Counted from the stretch's first letter, positions 18,037-27,581 are shown. The stretch: 41,722 nucleotides of DNA from Bacteroidales bacterium (GCA_021738625.1 JAIPBS010000037.1:1-41722), one strand, 5' to 3'. Program-made: numbers and translations. The notes: a model not told the origin generated them from the sequence alone.

Positions 18037-21027
18037 ATGAAAAAAATCTACTTAAAGCTAAGTGCGGCTTTGCTCGTACTTTTCCTTATGACAATTGCGA
18101 GTGGTGCAATCTCACAAAACATTTGGATCAACGAGCTTCATTATGACAATGATGGCAGTGACCAGGGTGAATTCGTTGAGGTCCTGCTCGAAAACTCCGG
18201 CAATTATACCCTGAGTGATTTTACCATCACATTGTATAATGGAAATAACGGTACAAATTACGATTCGGAAACCCTCGATCAATTTACCGAAGGAAATACC
18301 TCAGGCGATTTCACCTTCTATACCTGGTATCCCTCCTCCATCCAAAACGGCGGTCCTGACGGCCTTTGCATCGACTTTCAAGGAAGCGTAATCTCAGGTC
18401 AGTTTCTTAGTTATGAAGGCAACTTAACTGCCACTGACGGACCGGCCAACGGCATGACTTCGGTCGATATAGGAGTTAGCGAAAGCGGCAGCACACAGGT
18501 AGGGGAATCTCTTCAGCTATCCGGCAACGGTACGCAGTATTCAGATTTCAGCTGGGAAGAACCTGCAGCCGAAACCCCCGGACAACTCAACAACGACCAG
18601 AGCTTCGGGGGACCGGCTCCTGAACCAACCAACTATCCCACCGATTTTCAAACAGATGCCACCGGCCTGAGCATTGGCCTGAACTGGGCCGACGCCACCG
18701 GTGCTCAGCTCCCGGATGCGTACCTGATCAAAGGAAGCACCTCCGAAAACATCACAGCGCCCGTTGATGGAATCCCTGAAGGTGACGACCTGGATTTCTC
18801 AGACGGGTCGGGAGCAATTAACATTGACTATGGAATAGAAGAATATACTTTTTACGGGCTGGATTCGGAAACAACCTATTATTTCGAGATATTCCCTTAC
18901 ACCAATGCCGGCACCAACATCGACTACAAAACCGACGGCACACCCCCCGCCACCAATGATGCCACGGATTTTGCCATCAATACCAACGATTTCGAATCCG
19001 GGGATTTCGGAACCTGGACCACCTTTTCGGTGGCCAGCGACAAAGACTGGACCGTATTGGACTATGGCGGAGCGCTTAATACAACCTATTTTGCCGAAAT
19101 GAACGGCTACCAGGAAAGTGAACCGAGCAACGACTGGCTGATCTCTCCCGCGCTCAACCTGAACAATTATACAGAAGAACAGATATTTTTCTGGACGAAA
19201 TGGAAATATGGAAGTACCTCCGATGAGTTGATGCTTAAGTACTCAACCGATTATACCGGAGGAGACCCCACGCAGGCTAACTGGACGGAACTGAGTTTCG
19301 ACAAGCCCGAAGATGACGACAGCTGGGAAAATTCAGACTTTGTTGATCTGTCATCGATCAGCGGAGAAAGTGTATATGTCGCATTTCAGTACCTGAGCAG
19401 CGGTTCACCGCGGCGCTGGGATGTGGATGAGATCGAAATCACCGGAGTAACATCCGTGCCCGTTATCAATGTTACTTCGCCGGTGGCCGGTGAAATATGG
19501 GAACAAGGCTCAACGCATGACATTGAATGGGAGACCTCCAACACCCAATCACTTGTCAAAATCGAGCTGACCACAAATGCCTCCTCTGGAAGCCCCGACT
19601 GGGAATTGCTGGTTGACGATCTCCCCGCCGATCAGGGCAGCTGGACATGGAACATCGCACCCGACCAGGAAACAAGTTATGATTGTCAGATCAGGATTTC
19701 AGATTATTCTTCAAGGGCATCGGGATTTAGTGGCATTTTCTCCATCGTCGAAGAAGTGGATGAGCCCCTGATCGTGATCTCAGAGATCATGTACAACCCA
19801 CCCGAATCGGGAACAGATACGCTTGAGTTCATCGAATTGTATAATAACGACGAAGTTGCAGTAAACCTGGAAGACTATTATTTTTCTGACGGGATCGAGT
19901 TTACCTTTGGCAATATTGAGATGCAGCCCGGCGATTATCTGCTGCTTGCCGTGGATAGCATGGCCATGCTGAATACCTTTGGCGCCAATGCCTGGCAATG
20001 GACAGACGGCGGATTGAGCAATTCAGGCGAACTCATTCAACTGGTCAATCCCGATGGATTCTTCGTTGACAGCGTGCATTACGATGATGCCACCCCCTGG
20101 CCAACCTCTCCCGACGGCACAGGGCCGTCTCTGCGCTTCTGCAATTTTGATGAAGACAACGCGCTCGCGCAAAACTGGTCTGCTTCGGTACATTTGGCTG
20201 CCATCAACAGCGAAGGTGACACCATTTATGCCACGCCGGGCTACGGATGCGTACTTGTTCCCGAGGCTAATTTCACAGCCGATACCACCATATTGCTGGT
20301 TGGTGGCGAAGTCAACTATACCGACCTCAGCACCAATGATCCGGAAAACTGGAATTGGGAGTTTGAAGGCGGAGAACCGGGCACCTCGGCAGTTCAGAAC
20401 CCCGGTCCGGTGGTATATAACAACGAAGGCGAATTCAATGTCACCCTCACAGCAGGCAATGAAGCCGGTGAAGATACCGAGCTTAAGGAAATGTACATTA
20501 AGGTGGGTTATGCGCCGGTAGCGGATTTCGAGGCCAGCGAAACCGAAATCCAGGTGGGCGGAACAGTTGATTTTACCGACCTCTCTACAGGCAACCCCGA
20601 CAGCTGGGAATGGCATTTCGAAGGTGGGACCCCCGACACCTCATCGGCACAAAATCCCCAAGGCATCGTTTATAATGCCATGGGAGCTTATGATGTTAAG
20701 CTGAAAGTAACAAGCATATTTGGCGTCGACAGCCTGACCATGGAAGATTATATAGAAGTGGGGCCTGTTGGAATCACAGATGTGGAAGCTGAAAAGGTAA
20801 GCATCTGGCCCAATCCTTCTACCGGAATGGTTCATTTGACGGCAAGTCCCGAAAGATTCGACCGGGTCAGTATCTTCAATGCAATGGGGAAATTGGTCTA
20901 TGAGGAAAAGATCACGGACCATATACTTGTGATCGATTTAAACAAAAATAACAATGGTTTGTATTTTATCAGGATTAAAACAAAGGATGAAGGTTTTGTT
21001 AACAAGAAAATCCTTATCAACAAATAG
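18037..21027 (+). CDS. T9SS-secreted multidomain protein with lamin-tail, Fn3-like and PKD domains
   Basis: A 996-residue secreted protein; the start at 18037 (MKKIYLKL) gives a clean signal peptide, and an upstream in-frame start at 17965 does not. In order: a lamin-tail-like domain (about 27-175, NIWINELHYDNDGSDQGEFVE), an Fn3-like module (about 197-305), a choice-of-anchor/MAM-like module (about 316-470, with SNDWLISPALNL), an immunoglobulin-like module (about 476-570, SPVAGEIWEQGSTHDIEW), a second lamin-tail domain (about 577-690), two PKD domains (about 743-820 and 825-905) and the T9SS type A sorting tail (about 920-996, SIWPNPSTGMVHL to KKILINK). No catalytic domain is visible, so an adhesin or matrix role is inferred. 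The next gene shares two modules with it. Confidence 0.88.
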   Translation: MKKIYLKLSAALLVLFLMTIASGAISQNIWINELHYDNDGSDQGEFVEVLLENSGNYTLSDFTITLYNGNNGTNYDSETLDQFTEGNTSGDFTFYTWYPSSIQNGGPDGLCIDFQGSVISGQFLSYEGNLTATDGPANGMTSVDIGVSESGSTQVGESLQLSGNGTQYSDFSWEEPAAETPGQLNNDQSFGGPAPEPTNYPTDFQTDATGLSIGLNWADATGAQLPDAYLIKGSTSENITAPVDGIPEGDDLDFSDGSGAINIDYGIEEYTFYGLDSETTYYFEIFPYTNAGTNIDYKTDGTPPATNDATDFAINTNDFESGDFGTWTTFSVASDKDWTVLDYGGALNTTYFAEMNGYQESEPSNDWLISPALNLNNYTEEQIFFWTKWKYGSTSDELMLKYSTDYTGGDPTQANWTELSFDKPEDDDSWENSDFVDLSSISGESVYVAFQYLSSGSPRRWDVDEIEITGVTSVPVINVTSPVAGEIWEQGSTHDIEWETSNTQSLVKIELTTNASSGSPDWELLVDDLPADQGSWTWNIAPDQETSYDCQIRISDYSSRASGFSGIFSIVEEVDEPLIVISEIMYNPPESGTDTLEFIELYNNDEVAVNLEDYYFSDGIEFTFGNIEMQPGDYLLLAVDSMAMLNTFGANAWQWTDGGLSNSGELIQLVNPDGFFVDSVHYDDATPWPTSPDGTGPSLRFCNFDEDNALAQNWSASVHLAAINSEGDTIYATPGYGCVLVPEANFTADTTILLVGGEVNYTDLSTNDPENWNWEFEGGEPGTSAVQNPGPVVYNNEGEFNVTLTAGNEAGEDTELKEMYIKVGYAPVADFEASETEIQVGGTVDFTDLSTGNPDSWEWHFEGGTPDTSSAQNPQGIVYNAMGAYDVKLKVTSIFGVDSLTMEDYIEVGPVGITDVEAEKVSIWPNPSTGMVHLTASPERFDRVSIFNAMGKLVYEEKITDHILVIDLNKNNNGLYFIRIKTKDEGFVNKKILINK

Positions 21028-21048
21028 TTCTTAGAAATTTCTTTTTAA

Positions 21049-21079
21049 ACGCCTGCCCCCAAAGCGGCAGGCGTTTTTT
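21049..21079 (+). terminator. Intrinsic terminator after the first T9SS cargo gene
   Basis: Stem ACGCCTGCC (21049-21057) with GGCAGGCGT (21066-21074), an eight-nt loop and a run of T to 21079. Confidence 0.9.
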
Positions 21080-21128
21080 ATGGCTAAATTTCTTATCTTT
21101 ATAAACTGAAAACCAAATTTTATCAATC

Positions 21129-22790
21129 ATGAAAACCAATAAGAAAATACTGATCATTGCAGTTCTTTTTCTGCTTCCCGTTATTGCCGGGGCACAAAAC
21201 CTGGTATCGAACGGCGACCTGGAATTGTGGGACAACCAAACAACACCAACCGACTGGGACAAAGCCGAAAACATCGAACAATCAACCGAGAGTATTCATG
21301 GAGGCACTTATTCTGCCCGGCACACATCCGCTTCTTCATCTAAGGACCTCATGCAGGATATAAGCGGCATCACGCCGGGTAGCAATTACACCATCACTTA
21401 TGATTATTACGACAACGACCCCAATGCCAAAACCCGCATATGGTCGTACTGGCTTGATGGTGACGCCTACCTTGATGACAACGAAGCTGAATTGCGGCCC
21501 AATACCTATTCGGAAGATGCGGGCGAATGGATCGAGTATTCTCAAACCCTGGTGGCCCCGGCCAATGCCGACGGCTTTCGCTTTGAGGTGAGGGTTTATC
21601 ATCAGGATAACAATACCGGGGGATATGTTTATTATGATGATTTCAGCATTACAAGCTCGGGCGTTAATCCCGAGCCAACCAATTATCCCGAAGATTTCAG
21701 TGCGGAGGCCAACGGCCTGAACATTGAGCTGGACTGGACCGACCCAACCGGCGATCAAACGCCTGTTGCCTATTTGCTGATCGGCAGCACCGACCAGCAG
21801 ATCAATCCGCCGGCCGATGGCTTTCCTGTTGAGGACGACGCAGAACTGGCAGATGGCTATGGGGCGCTTAACATTAACTATGGTGTGGAAGAAGCAGTAT
21901 TTACCAATCTCGTAACAAGCACCGATTATTATTTTGAAATATTTCCATACACCAACGGCGGCAGCAATATCGACTACAAGACAGATGGTACGCCTCCGGC
22001 CACGGATGCAACAACCCCGGAACTTTATGTATTCAATTATGAAAACTTCAATGATACCACCATGGGCGACTGGACACAATTAAGCGTTGTGGGTCCTGAT
22101 CAATACTGGCTTGTGCAGGACCGCTATGGAGTGGATGACAGCCCCAATGCAAAAATGACAGGTTACGACGGCGGAAGCATTGAAAATGAAGACTGGCTAA
22201 TCTCACCGGGATTGGATGCCACACAAAAGAATGAGGAAAAGCTTGAGTTCTGGTCAGCAACCAAATACGACGGCCCCCAACTAAAAGTGAAAATATCGGG
22301 GGATTACACTGGCTCAGGGGATCCCAATGCCGCCAACTGGACTGAAGTGGACGCCCAGCTCTCACCCGGCGAATGGGAATGGACCTGGTCGGGAAGCATC
22401 GACATTGAAGATATTGTGATGGATGATATTTTTTACGTGGCCTTTCAATACAATTCAACATCAGATGAAGCCGCCACCTGGGAAATTGATGAAATCATGA
22501 TCACCGGAAAACACACTGCCGGTATCGGCGAACAATCCGCGAATGCGGCATCGATCTTCCCGAATCCGGCATCCGACATCGTTCATTTGAATTTCGACAA
22601 CAAATTAAACCAGGGGCCGGCCCAGGTACTGGTCTTTGATATAAACGGAAAGCAAATGACCGCTTATAACGTACCTGAAGGTAAAAATCATATCACCATC
22701 GATGTCTCCGATTGGGAAAGCGGGCTCTATCTGATCAGCATCAACAAACCCGATGGCTCTTCCGAAGCACAAAGGCTTTTGGTCAGGTAA
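21129..22790 (+). CDS. T9SS-secreted protein with Fn3-like and choice-of-anchor modules
   Basis: A 553-residue secreted protein. A signal peptide (about 1-22) is followed by a jelly-roll-like carbohydrate-binding-type domain (about 24-175, NLVSNGDLELWDN), an Fn3-like module (about 182-295), a choice-of-anchor/MAM-like module (about 304-465, with NEDWLISPGLDA) and a T9SS type A sorting tail (about 474-553, ASIFPNPASDIVHLNF to AQRLLVR). The Fn3-like and anchor modules are close relatives of those in the preceding gene, for example FEIFPYTN and IDYKTDGTPPAT occur in both. There is no catalytic motif. Possible glycan binding is inference from the N-terminal fold. It has its own hairpin downstream. 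Confidence 0.85.
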   Translation: MKTNKKILIIAVLFLLPVIAGAQNLVSNGDLELWDNQTTPTDWDKAENIEQSTESIHGGTYSARHTSASSSKDLMQDISGITPGSNYTITYDYYDNDPNAKTRIWSYWLDGDAYLDDNEAELRPNTYSEDAGEWIEYSQTLVAPANADGFRFEVRVYHQDNNTGGYVYYDDFSITSSGVNPEPTNYPEDFSAEANGLNIELDWTDPTGDQTPVAYLLIGSTDQQINPPADGFPVEDDAELADGYGALNINYGVEEAVFTNLVTSTDYYFEIFPYTNGGSNIDYKTDGTPPATDATTPELYVFNYENFNDTTMGDWTQLSVVGPDQYWLVQDRYGVDDSPNAKMTGYDGGSIENEDWLISPGLDATQKNEEKLEFWSATKYDGPQLKVKISGDYTGSGDPNAANWTEVDAQLSPGEWEWTWSGSIDIEDIVMDDIFYVAFQYNSTSDEAATWEIDEIMITGKHTAGIGEQSANAASIFPNPASDIVHLNFDNKLNQGPAQVLVFDINGKQMTAYNVPEGKNHITIDVSDWESGLYLISINKPDGSSEAQRLLVR

Positions 22791-22821
22791 AACACTAACC
22801 ATAAAATACCCGACGGTTCCC

Positions 22822-22868
22822 AAATCCCCCGGCCTGTTTCCATTGTTGGAAAATAAGCCGGGGGATTT
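22822..22868 (+). terminator. Strong hairpin after the second T9SS cargo gene
   Basis: Perfect 12-bp arms AAATCCCCCGGC (22822-22833) and GCCGGGGGATTT (22857-22868) enclose a 23-nt loop that itself contains TTTCCA/TGGAAA. Only a short T run follows, so it may act as a terminator or as an mRNA-stabilising 3' structure. Confidence 0.7.
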
Positions 22869-22883
22869 ATAGTTATTAATATG

Positions 22884-22891
22884 TAATTTTG
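22884..22891 (+). promoter_or_regulatory. Bacteroidota -7 box upstream of the unknown secreted protein
   Basis: TAATTTTG, a perfect TAnnTTTG, 18 nt before the ATG at 22910. No TTG lies at the expected distance upstream. Confidence 0.45.
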
Positions 22892-22909
22892 TGAGATTGC
22901 GTGTTAACC

Positions 22910-24448
22910 ATGAATAAAATCATTCTCATCACATTGTTTTTGTTTTCGCTTGCCTTTCCTGCGAGAACACAGGATCCGCTCAGGGTTGAGATCAAGGCGA
23001 AGATGGAGAATGATGTATTCAACCTGATGCCATGCGGCGAACATGGTTTATTGGTGTTTTATCAAAGCATTAGAATGCAGGATGAAAAACAACGTCTCTG
23101 GATCTTTACGTTTTATGATGAATCGCTCGAACCCCAAAGGGAATATGAAGTGCCCCTGGCCGAAGGTGTTTTTTATAAAGAATATCTAACCGACAGCCTG
23201 GCCGGATACATGATCTTCCACAATCCCAACAACATCAAGGATGATGAGTTTAACTTACAGGTGGTTAAATTTGATTATCTGCAAAAGCAGTTTTCGTTTA
23301 TCCGAGGCAGGATCTCCGAAAAGGCTGAGCTGGCTGACGCCGCGCTGATGAAGCAAAAAGTTTATTTCGGCTTCAATATGAAACGCTATGAAACCGGCCT
23401 GTTTTACGCTGATTTCAACAAACACATTTTCGGAACCATTGATCTGAACCCTCCGGATAAAGCATTGGTGGAAACCATTTATCCCGACCGGCAAAACGGC
23501 CTGGTCCGTGTGATGGTAAATGATTTCTTATCAAGAAAGGAAAATCAGTTTCTTTTATATAATTTCAGCGAAGAAGGCTCATTGATATCCCGGCTGAGCA
23601 TCAAACCGGAAGACGAAGAGATCGAACTGAATTCGGTAAGAATGACCAATAGCGGCAACAAGCTGATGCTCATCGGAACCTACAACAATTCTTCAGGCCG
23701 GCTATCAGATATTAAAAATGAAGATGAGGTGATCAGTGCAGGGCTTTATGTTTCAGCCGTTGAAGGCAATCGTGTGGAATTTATCAAGCTCCATAATTTC
23801 CTTGAGTTTCAGAACTTCACCACCTATGTGAATGCTTCCGAGCTTTTCAGGCTACGCAGGAAGTCTATGAAAAACCCGGGCAACCCGCAGGAGTACTCCC
23901 TGAATTACAGGCTGCTTCTACACGATATACAAAAAAAAGATGGTGAATACATTTTGCTGGCCGAAAGCTATTACCCTGATTACAGGACTGTCTCGTATAT
24001 TACATATGATTACTACGGCAGACCTTTTCCGCAAACATACAGTGTGTTTGAAGGCTATAAATACTTCAGCGGCATTATTGCAGGTTTCGACAACAAAGGA
24101 AACCTGCTGTGGGACAATGGCATCAAGGTAATGGGCCTTACCACATTCAGGCTTGAAAAAAAACTTGTTGGCTTTTTCAGCGGAGACGATCTGGTGCTGG
24201 CTTACAACACACAAGGGAAAGTAGCCTCCGAAATATTTGATAACGGGATCACGGTGGGAGATTTCGAATACATCAACCTGGAACAGAAATACAAGAAAGA
24301 CAAGCTGATGAAAGCAGCCAACAGCGGTATCATGCATTGGTACGACAGTTATTTTATCTGCTTCGGCTATCAGGAAATACGCAACAATGCCCTGCCGGGA
24401 AATAGCAGAAGAACTGTTTTTTACATCAACAAACTGGCCTTCGAATAA
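22910..24448 (+). CDS. Secreted protein of unknown function, probably beta-rich
   Basis: A 512-residue protein with a signal peptide (MNKIILITLFLFSLAFPARTQ) and no family that I recognise. The chain has repeated strand-turn-strand stretches (for example HGLLVFYQSIRMQDEKQRLWIFTFYD and NKLMLIGTYNNSS), suggesting a beta-propeller, but no clear blade repeat can be aligned by eye. No lipobox and no T9SS tail. I chose the ATG at 22910; a GTG nine nt upstream is in frame. A methyltransferase gene follows at 13 nt, so the two are likely co-transcribed. Confidence 0.75.
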   Translation: MNKIILITLFLFSLAFPARTQDPLRVEIKAKMENDVFNLMPCGEHGLLVFYQSIRMQDEKQRLWIFTFYDESLEPQREYEVPLAEGVFYKEYLTDSLAGYMIFHNPNNIKDDEFNLQVVKFDYLQKQFSFIRGRISEKAELADAALMKQKVYFGFNMKRYETGLFYADFNKHIFGTIDLNPPDKALVETIYPDRQNGLVRVMVNDFLSRKENQFLLYNFSEEGSLISRLSIKPEDEEIELNSVRMTNSGNKLMLIGTYNNSSGRLSDIKNEDEVISAGLYVSAVEGNRVEFIKLHNFLEFQNFTTYVNASELFRLRRKSMKNPGNPQEYSLNYRLLLHDIQKKDGEYILLAESYYPDYRTVSYITYDYYGRPFPQTYSVFEGYKYFSGIIAGFDNKGNLLWDNGIKVMGLTTFRLEKKLVGFFSGDDLVLAYNTQGKVASEIFDNGITVGDFEYINLEQKYKKDKLMKAANSGIMHWYDSYFICFGYQEIRNNALPGNSRRTVFYINKLAFE

Positions 24449-24461
24449 TATTTGCATTCAT

Positions 24462-25256
24462 ATGAAGATCATAGGTTTAATATACCGCTATCTGAGATAC
24501 CTGAGGAAAGCCAAAACGAAATATCATGTTCACTCCCCTTTTGTTTATGATTTCATCGTTAAGGTGCTCCAGGATAAATCTCATTACGATGCTTATGATA
24601 CGGTTTCGGCGTTAAGAAAAGAATTGTCCCGAAACTTCAGTCCCATTGAAATGATCGATTTCGGATCGGGCGCCGGCAAACGCAAATACAAAACCCGTTT
24701 TAGAAAAGTCACTGATATTGCCCATAAAACCGCTCAGCCACTAAAGTTTTCACGTTTGCTCTACAGGCTCGTAAACTACTATCAACCCAAACAAATCCTG
24801 GAGCTTGGCACATCGCTCGGGCTGAGTACAACAAACCTTGCACTTGGAAATAAAAATGCATACATCACAACCATAGAGGGATGCGCCAGTGCGGCATCCC
24901 TGGCAAGAGAAAATTTCGATAACATCGGTCTGGAAAACATCCGTATCATCATCGGAAATTTTGATCAGGCTTTGCCGGATTTTCTGAAAAAGGATCAACA
25001 GTCGTTGGGAATGGTATTTTTCGACGGCAACCACCGCAAGGAACCCACAATAAATTATTTCAACCAATGCCTCGAGCGGGTGAACAATGAAAGCTTTTTT
25101 GTGTTCGATGATATACATTGGTCGACAGAAATGGAAGAAGCCTGGGAATACATAAAAGCCAAAGAGGAAGTCAGCATTACCATCGACCTTTTCAATTTGG
25201 GAATTGTGTTTTTCAGGAAAGATATTGCAAAGCAAAATTTTATTCTTAGGTTTTAG
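24462..25256 (+). CDS. Class I SAM-dependent methyltransferase
   Basis: A 264-residue protein with a Rossmann-type SAM-binding core: motif I ILELGTSLGLSTTNLAL (about 112-128), the acidic end of strand 2 in ITTIEGC, and the strand-4 region MVFFDGNHRKEPT (about 185-197) like O-methyltransferases (Methyltransf_24-type). The N-terminal YHVHSPFVYDFIVKVL segment is a helix-rich extension. The substrate is unknown. The ATG at 24462 was chosen because the 25 extra residues from an upstream start would overlap the previous gene and lack family-like sequence. It ends 36 nt before the ABC ATPase gene. Confidence 0.88.
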   Translation: MKIIGLIYRYLRYLRKAKTKYHVHSPFVYDFIVKVLQDKSHYDAYDTVSALRKELSRNFSPIEMIDFGSGAGKRKYKTRFRKVTDIAHKTAQPLKFSRLLYRLVNYYQPKQILELGTSLGLSTTNLALGNKNAYITTIEGCASAASLARENFDNIGLENIRIIIGNFDQALPDFLKKDQQSLGMVFFDGNHRKEPTINYFNQCLERVNNESFFVFDDIHWSTEMEEAWEYIKAKEEVSITIDLFNLGIVFFRKDIAKQNFILRF

Positions 25257-25292
25257 TTTATCTTTACAAAACAATACAAGAACGGATTAGCA

Positions 25293-26030
25293 ATGAACAA
25301 AAAGGAAGTAATCACACTGGATGACATCAAACGGTTTTTTTATGTGGGCACAGAAACGGTAAAGGCCCTTCAATCCATTTCCCTCACCGTTCATGAAAAT
25401 GAATTTGTGGCCCTGATGGGTCCATCCGGTTCGGGCAAGTCCACCCTGATGAACATCCTGGGTTGCCTGGACACGCCCACATCCGGTAGTTATATCCTGA
25501 ACGGACAGGATGTAAGCAGACTTGACGACAACGACCTGGCCGAGATCAGGAACAAAGAAATCGGTTTTATTTTCCAGACATTCAACCTGCTTCCGCGGCA
25601 AACAGCCCTTGAGAACGTGATGCTTCCATTGATATATGCGGGCGTCGGCAAATCAACACGGCAGGAGCTTGCTCAAAGCGCATTAAACAACGTGCATCTG
25701 AGCGACAGGGTATTGCATAAACCCAACGAGCTTTCAGGTGGACAGCGACAAAGAGTTGCCGTGGCGCGCGCATTGGTGAACAACCCATCTATCATTCTGG
25801 CGGACGAACCAACCGGTAATCTCGATTCAAAAACTTCTATCGAGATCATGGGCCTGCTTGAGGAAATCCATAAGAAGGGAAATACCATCATCCTGGTTAC
25901 GCACGAGGAATCCATTGCCAAACATGCCCACCGGATCATTAGGCTGATCGATGGGAAGGTGGAATCAGACAACAAAAATGAAGACATCATTACCATGAAA
26001 GATTATCATGGAAAATCTTTCGTGAAATAA
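25293..26030 (+). CDS. ABC transporter ATP-binding protein, MacB/LolD-like
   Basis: A 245-residue ATPase: Walker [10 protein letters not shown] (43-51), Q-loop [10 protein letters not shown] (about 92-101), signature LSGGQ (147-151), Walker B IILADE (167-172), D-loop GNLDSKT, and the H-loop His in LVTHEE. The sequence is of the LolD/MacB/FtsE group, which works with FtsX-like permeases in lipoprotein release, efflux or cell division. No permease gene is adjacent, so the partner must be encoded elsewhere. The C-terminal tail (about 225-245) is variable. It lies in a plus-strand run with the methyltransferase and pduO-like genes. Confidence 0.93.
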   Translation: MNKKEVITLDDIKRFFYVGTETVKALQSISLTVHENEFVALMGPSGSGKSTLMNILGCLDTPTSGSYILNGQDVSRLDDNDLAEIRNKEIGFIFQTFNLLPRQTALENVMLPLIYAGVGKSTRQELAQSALNNVHLSDRVLHKPNELSGGQRQRVAVARALVNNPSIILADEPTGNLDSKTSIEIMGLLEEIHKKGNTIILVTHEESIAKHAHRIIRLIDGKVESDNKNEDIITMKDYHGKSFVK

Positions 26031-26058
26031 TACGGGCAAAAATCCCCCGCTGAACATC

Positions 26059-26619
26059 ATGACTGAATTTAAAATATATACAAAGCTCGGTGACAAGGGA
26101 GAGACCTCCCTCATCGGCGGACTGCGCGTGCCAAAATATCATGAAAGAATTGAAGCATACGGCACCCTGGATGAGCTGAATTCTTTTATCGGCTTGATCA
26201 GGGATCAGAAAATAAATAAACATTACAAAAAGATTTTAACGGAAATCCAATCCGTTGTTTTCATTCTTGAATCAATTCTTGCAACCGATCCGGAATCAAA
26301 AACAGCCAGGGAACTGCCTGTCTTATCAGAAAAGGATGTTGAACTGCTCGAAAAGGAAATTGATAAAATGAATGAAGAACTCCCCCCGCTCAGAAACTTC
26401 ATCCTTCCGGGCGGTCACAGCACGGTTTCTTATTGTCACATTGCCCGTACCGTTTGCAGACGATCCGAACGACTGGTGATTAAAATGAGTGGCAACAACA
26501 TCATTGATTCGCTCGTGCTTCAATACCTCAACCGTTTGTCGGACTACTTTTTCGTGCTTGCCAGAAAAATCGGAAAAGACCTTGATGCGGATGAAATTCC
26601 CTGGATAAGTAACGCCTGA
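26059..26619 (+). CDS. Cob(I)alamin adenosyltransferase, PduO type
   Basis: A 186-residue enzyme that transfers the adenosyl group of ATP to cob(I)alamin, giving coenzyme B12. Visible: the N-terminal ATP-binding KIYTKLGDKGETSLIGG (about 5-21), GTLDELNSFIGL (about 35-46), FILPGGH and the C-terminal CRRSERLVI helix motif (about 133-141) with the conserved Arg residues. It starts 28 nt after the ABC ATPase. No other cobalamin gene is in the window. Confidence 0.95.
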   Translation: MTEFKIYTKLGDKGETSLIGGLRVPKYHERIEAYGTLDELNSFIGLIRDQKINKHYKKILTEIQSVVFILESILATDPESKTARELPVLSEKDVELLEKEIDKMNEELPPLRNFILPGGHSTVSYCHIARTVCRRSERLVIKMSGNNIIDSLVLQYLNRLSDYFFVLARKIGKDLDADEIPWISNA

Positions 26620-26663
26620 CAAAACTCGGGCTGATGGCATGGATTTTGCTAACGGGAGAACTT

Positions 26664-26706
26664 CGAAAGCATTGAAAAATAAAGCATTAAAGCTTTCGTT
26701 TATTTT
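26664..26706 (+). terminator. Possible weak terminator after the cobalamin adenosyltransferase
   Basis: CGAAAGC (26664-26670) and GCTTTCG (26692-26698) form a 7-bp inverted repeat with a 21-nt loop, followed by TTTATTTT. The loop is long, so this is only a candidate. Confidence 0.35.
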
Positions 26707-26728
26707 GGGCAAATAATTGCTTATTTAC

Positions 26729-26758
26729 TTGACTTTCGTACTAAAAAAACTATTTTTG
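26729..26758 (+). promoter_or_regulatory. Promoter of the DUF2795 gene
   Basis: TTG (26729-26731), exactly 19 nt, then TATTTTTG (26751-26758), one of the best matches to the Bacteroidota consensus in the window. Predicted start is about 26764, giving a leader of about 25 nt. Confidence 0.75.
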
Positions 26759-26789
26759 CAAAAATTATATACATCAAATTCCATAGCAT

Positions 26790-27011
26790 ATGTACTGGAC
26801 CTTAGAATTAGCTTCAAAACTTGAGGATGCGCCCTGGCCGGCCACCAAAGATGAATTGATCGACTACAGCATCCGATCCGGCCTGCCTATGGAAGTCGTG
26901 GAAAACCTGAGGGAAATTGAGGATGACGGAGAAATGTATGAGAGCATTGAAGATCTGTGGCCGGATTATCCCACCAAAGAAGACTTCTTCTTTCATGAGG
27001 ACGAATATTAA
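26790..27011 (+). CDS. DUF2795-family small acidic protein
   Basis: A 73-residue soluble protein. The core ATKDELIDYSIRSGLPMEVVENLREIED (about 18-45) resembles DUF2795, a helical family of unknown role, and the tail is rich in Asp/Glu with WPDYPTKEDFFFHEDEY. It has its own promoter and converges with rsmD, whose end lies 24 nt away. Confidence 0.85.
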   Translation: MYWTLELASKLEDAPWPATKDELIDYSIRSGLPMEVVENLREIEDDGEMYESIEDLWPDYPTKEDFFFHEDEY

Positions 27012-27035
27012 AAAGAAACCCTATTTGCCGAAAAG

Positions 27036-27581
27036 CTATTCATTTACCGACATACCGAAAAAAGAAAAATTCACATGACCATATCTTCGTTTTTGCTCAA
27101 AATGCGGATGTGTGTCGAAACTTGTATCGGCGCCATGTTCAACAATCAACCAGGCGTTTTCCGTTAAAAGGGCGTTCTTAAAAACCAATTCAACTATCGT
27201 TTCTTTTCGGGGCATGTCAAATGGGGGATCGGCAAAGATCAGATCGTAGGGTCGCTTGCTGCGCTCAAGAAAGTTAAAAACATCCGCTTTGATGGTTTGG
27301 ATGCCATCAAATCCAAACTGAATGGATATCTCCCGCAAGAACTTCAGGCAGGCCGCATGCATATCCACTGCATCAACGCGCGGACAGCCGCGGGATGCAA
27401 ATTCCAGCGAAATGCTTCCTGTACCGCTGAAAAGATCCAGCACCTTCATTTCCGTAAAATCGAATTGATTGTTCAAAACATTGAACAGGCTTTCCTTGGC
27501 AAAATCGGTAGTGGGCCTCACCGGCAGATTTTTGGGAGGATGGAGCCGCCTGCCCTTATGGCTGCCGCTTACAATTCGCAT
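27036..27581 (-). CDS. rsmD: 16S rRNA (guanine(966)-N(2))-methyltransferase
   Basis: A 181-residue enzyme that methylates G966 of 16S rRNA. It opens with the family-typical MRIVSGSHKGRRLHPPKN, then has the SAM motif VLDLFSGTGSISLEFASRGC (about 48-67) and the catalytic FADPPFD (about 118-124, the (N/D)PP(Y/F) motif of N-methyltransferases). The start at 27581 fits the family; an upstream in-frame ATG would add 11 residues inside the preceding gene. It overlaps the DUF3822 gene end by 13 nt, so translation is likely coupled. Confidence 0.94.
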   Translation of the reverse strand: MRIVSGSHKGRRLHPPKNLPVRPTTDFAKESLFNVLNNQFDFTEMKVLDLFSGTGSISLEFASRGCPRVDAVDMHAACLKFLREISIQFGFDGIQTIKADVFNFLERSKRPYDLIFADPPFDMPRKETIVELVFKNALLTENAWLIVEHGADTSFDTHPHFEQKRRYGHVNFSFFGMSVNE

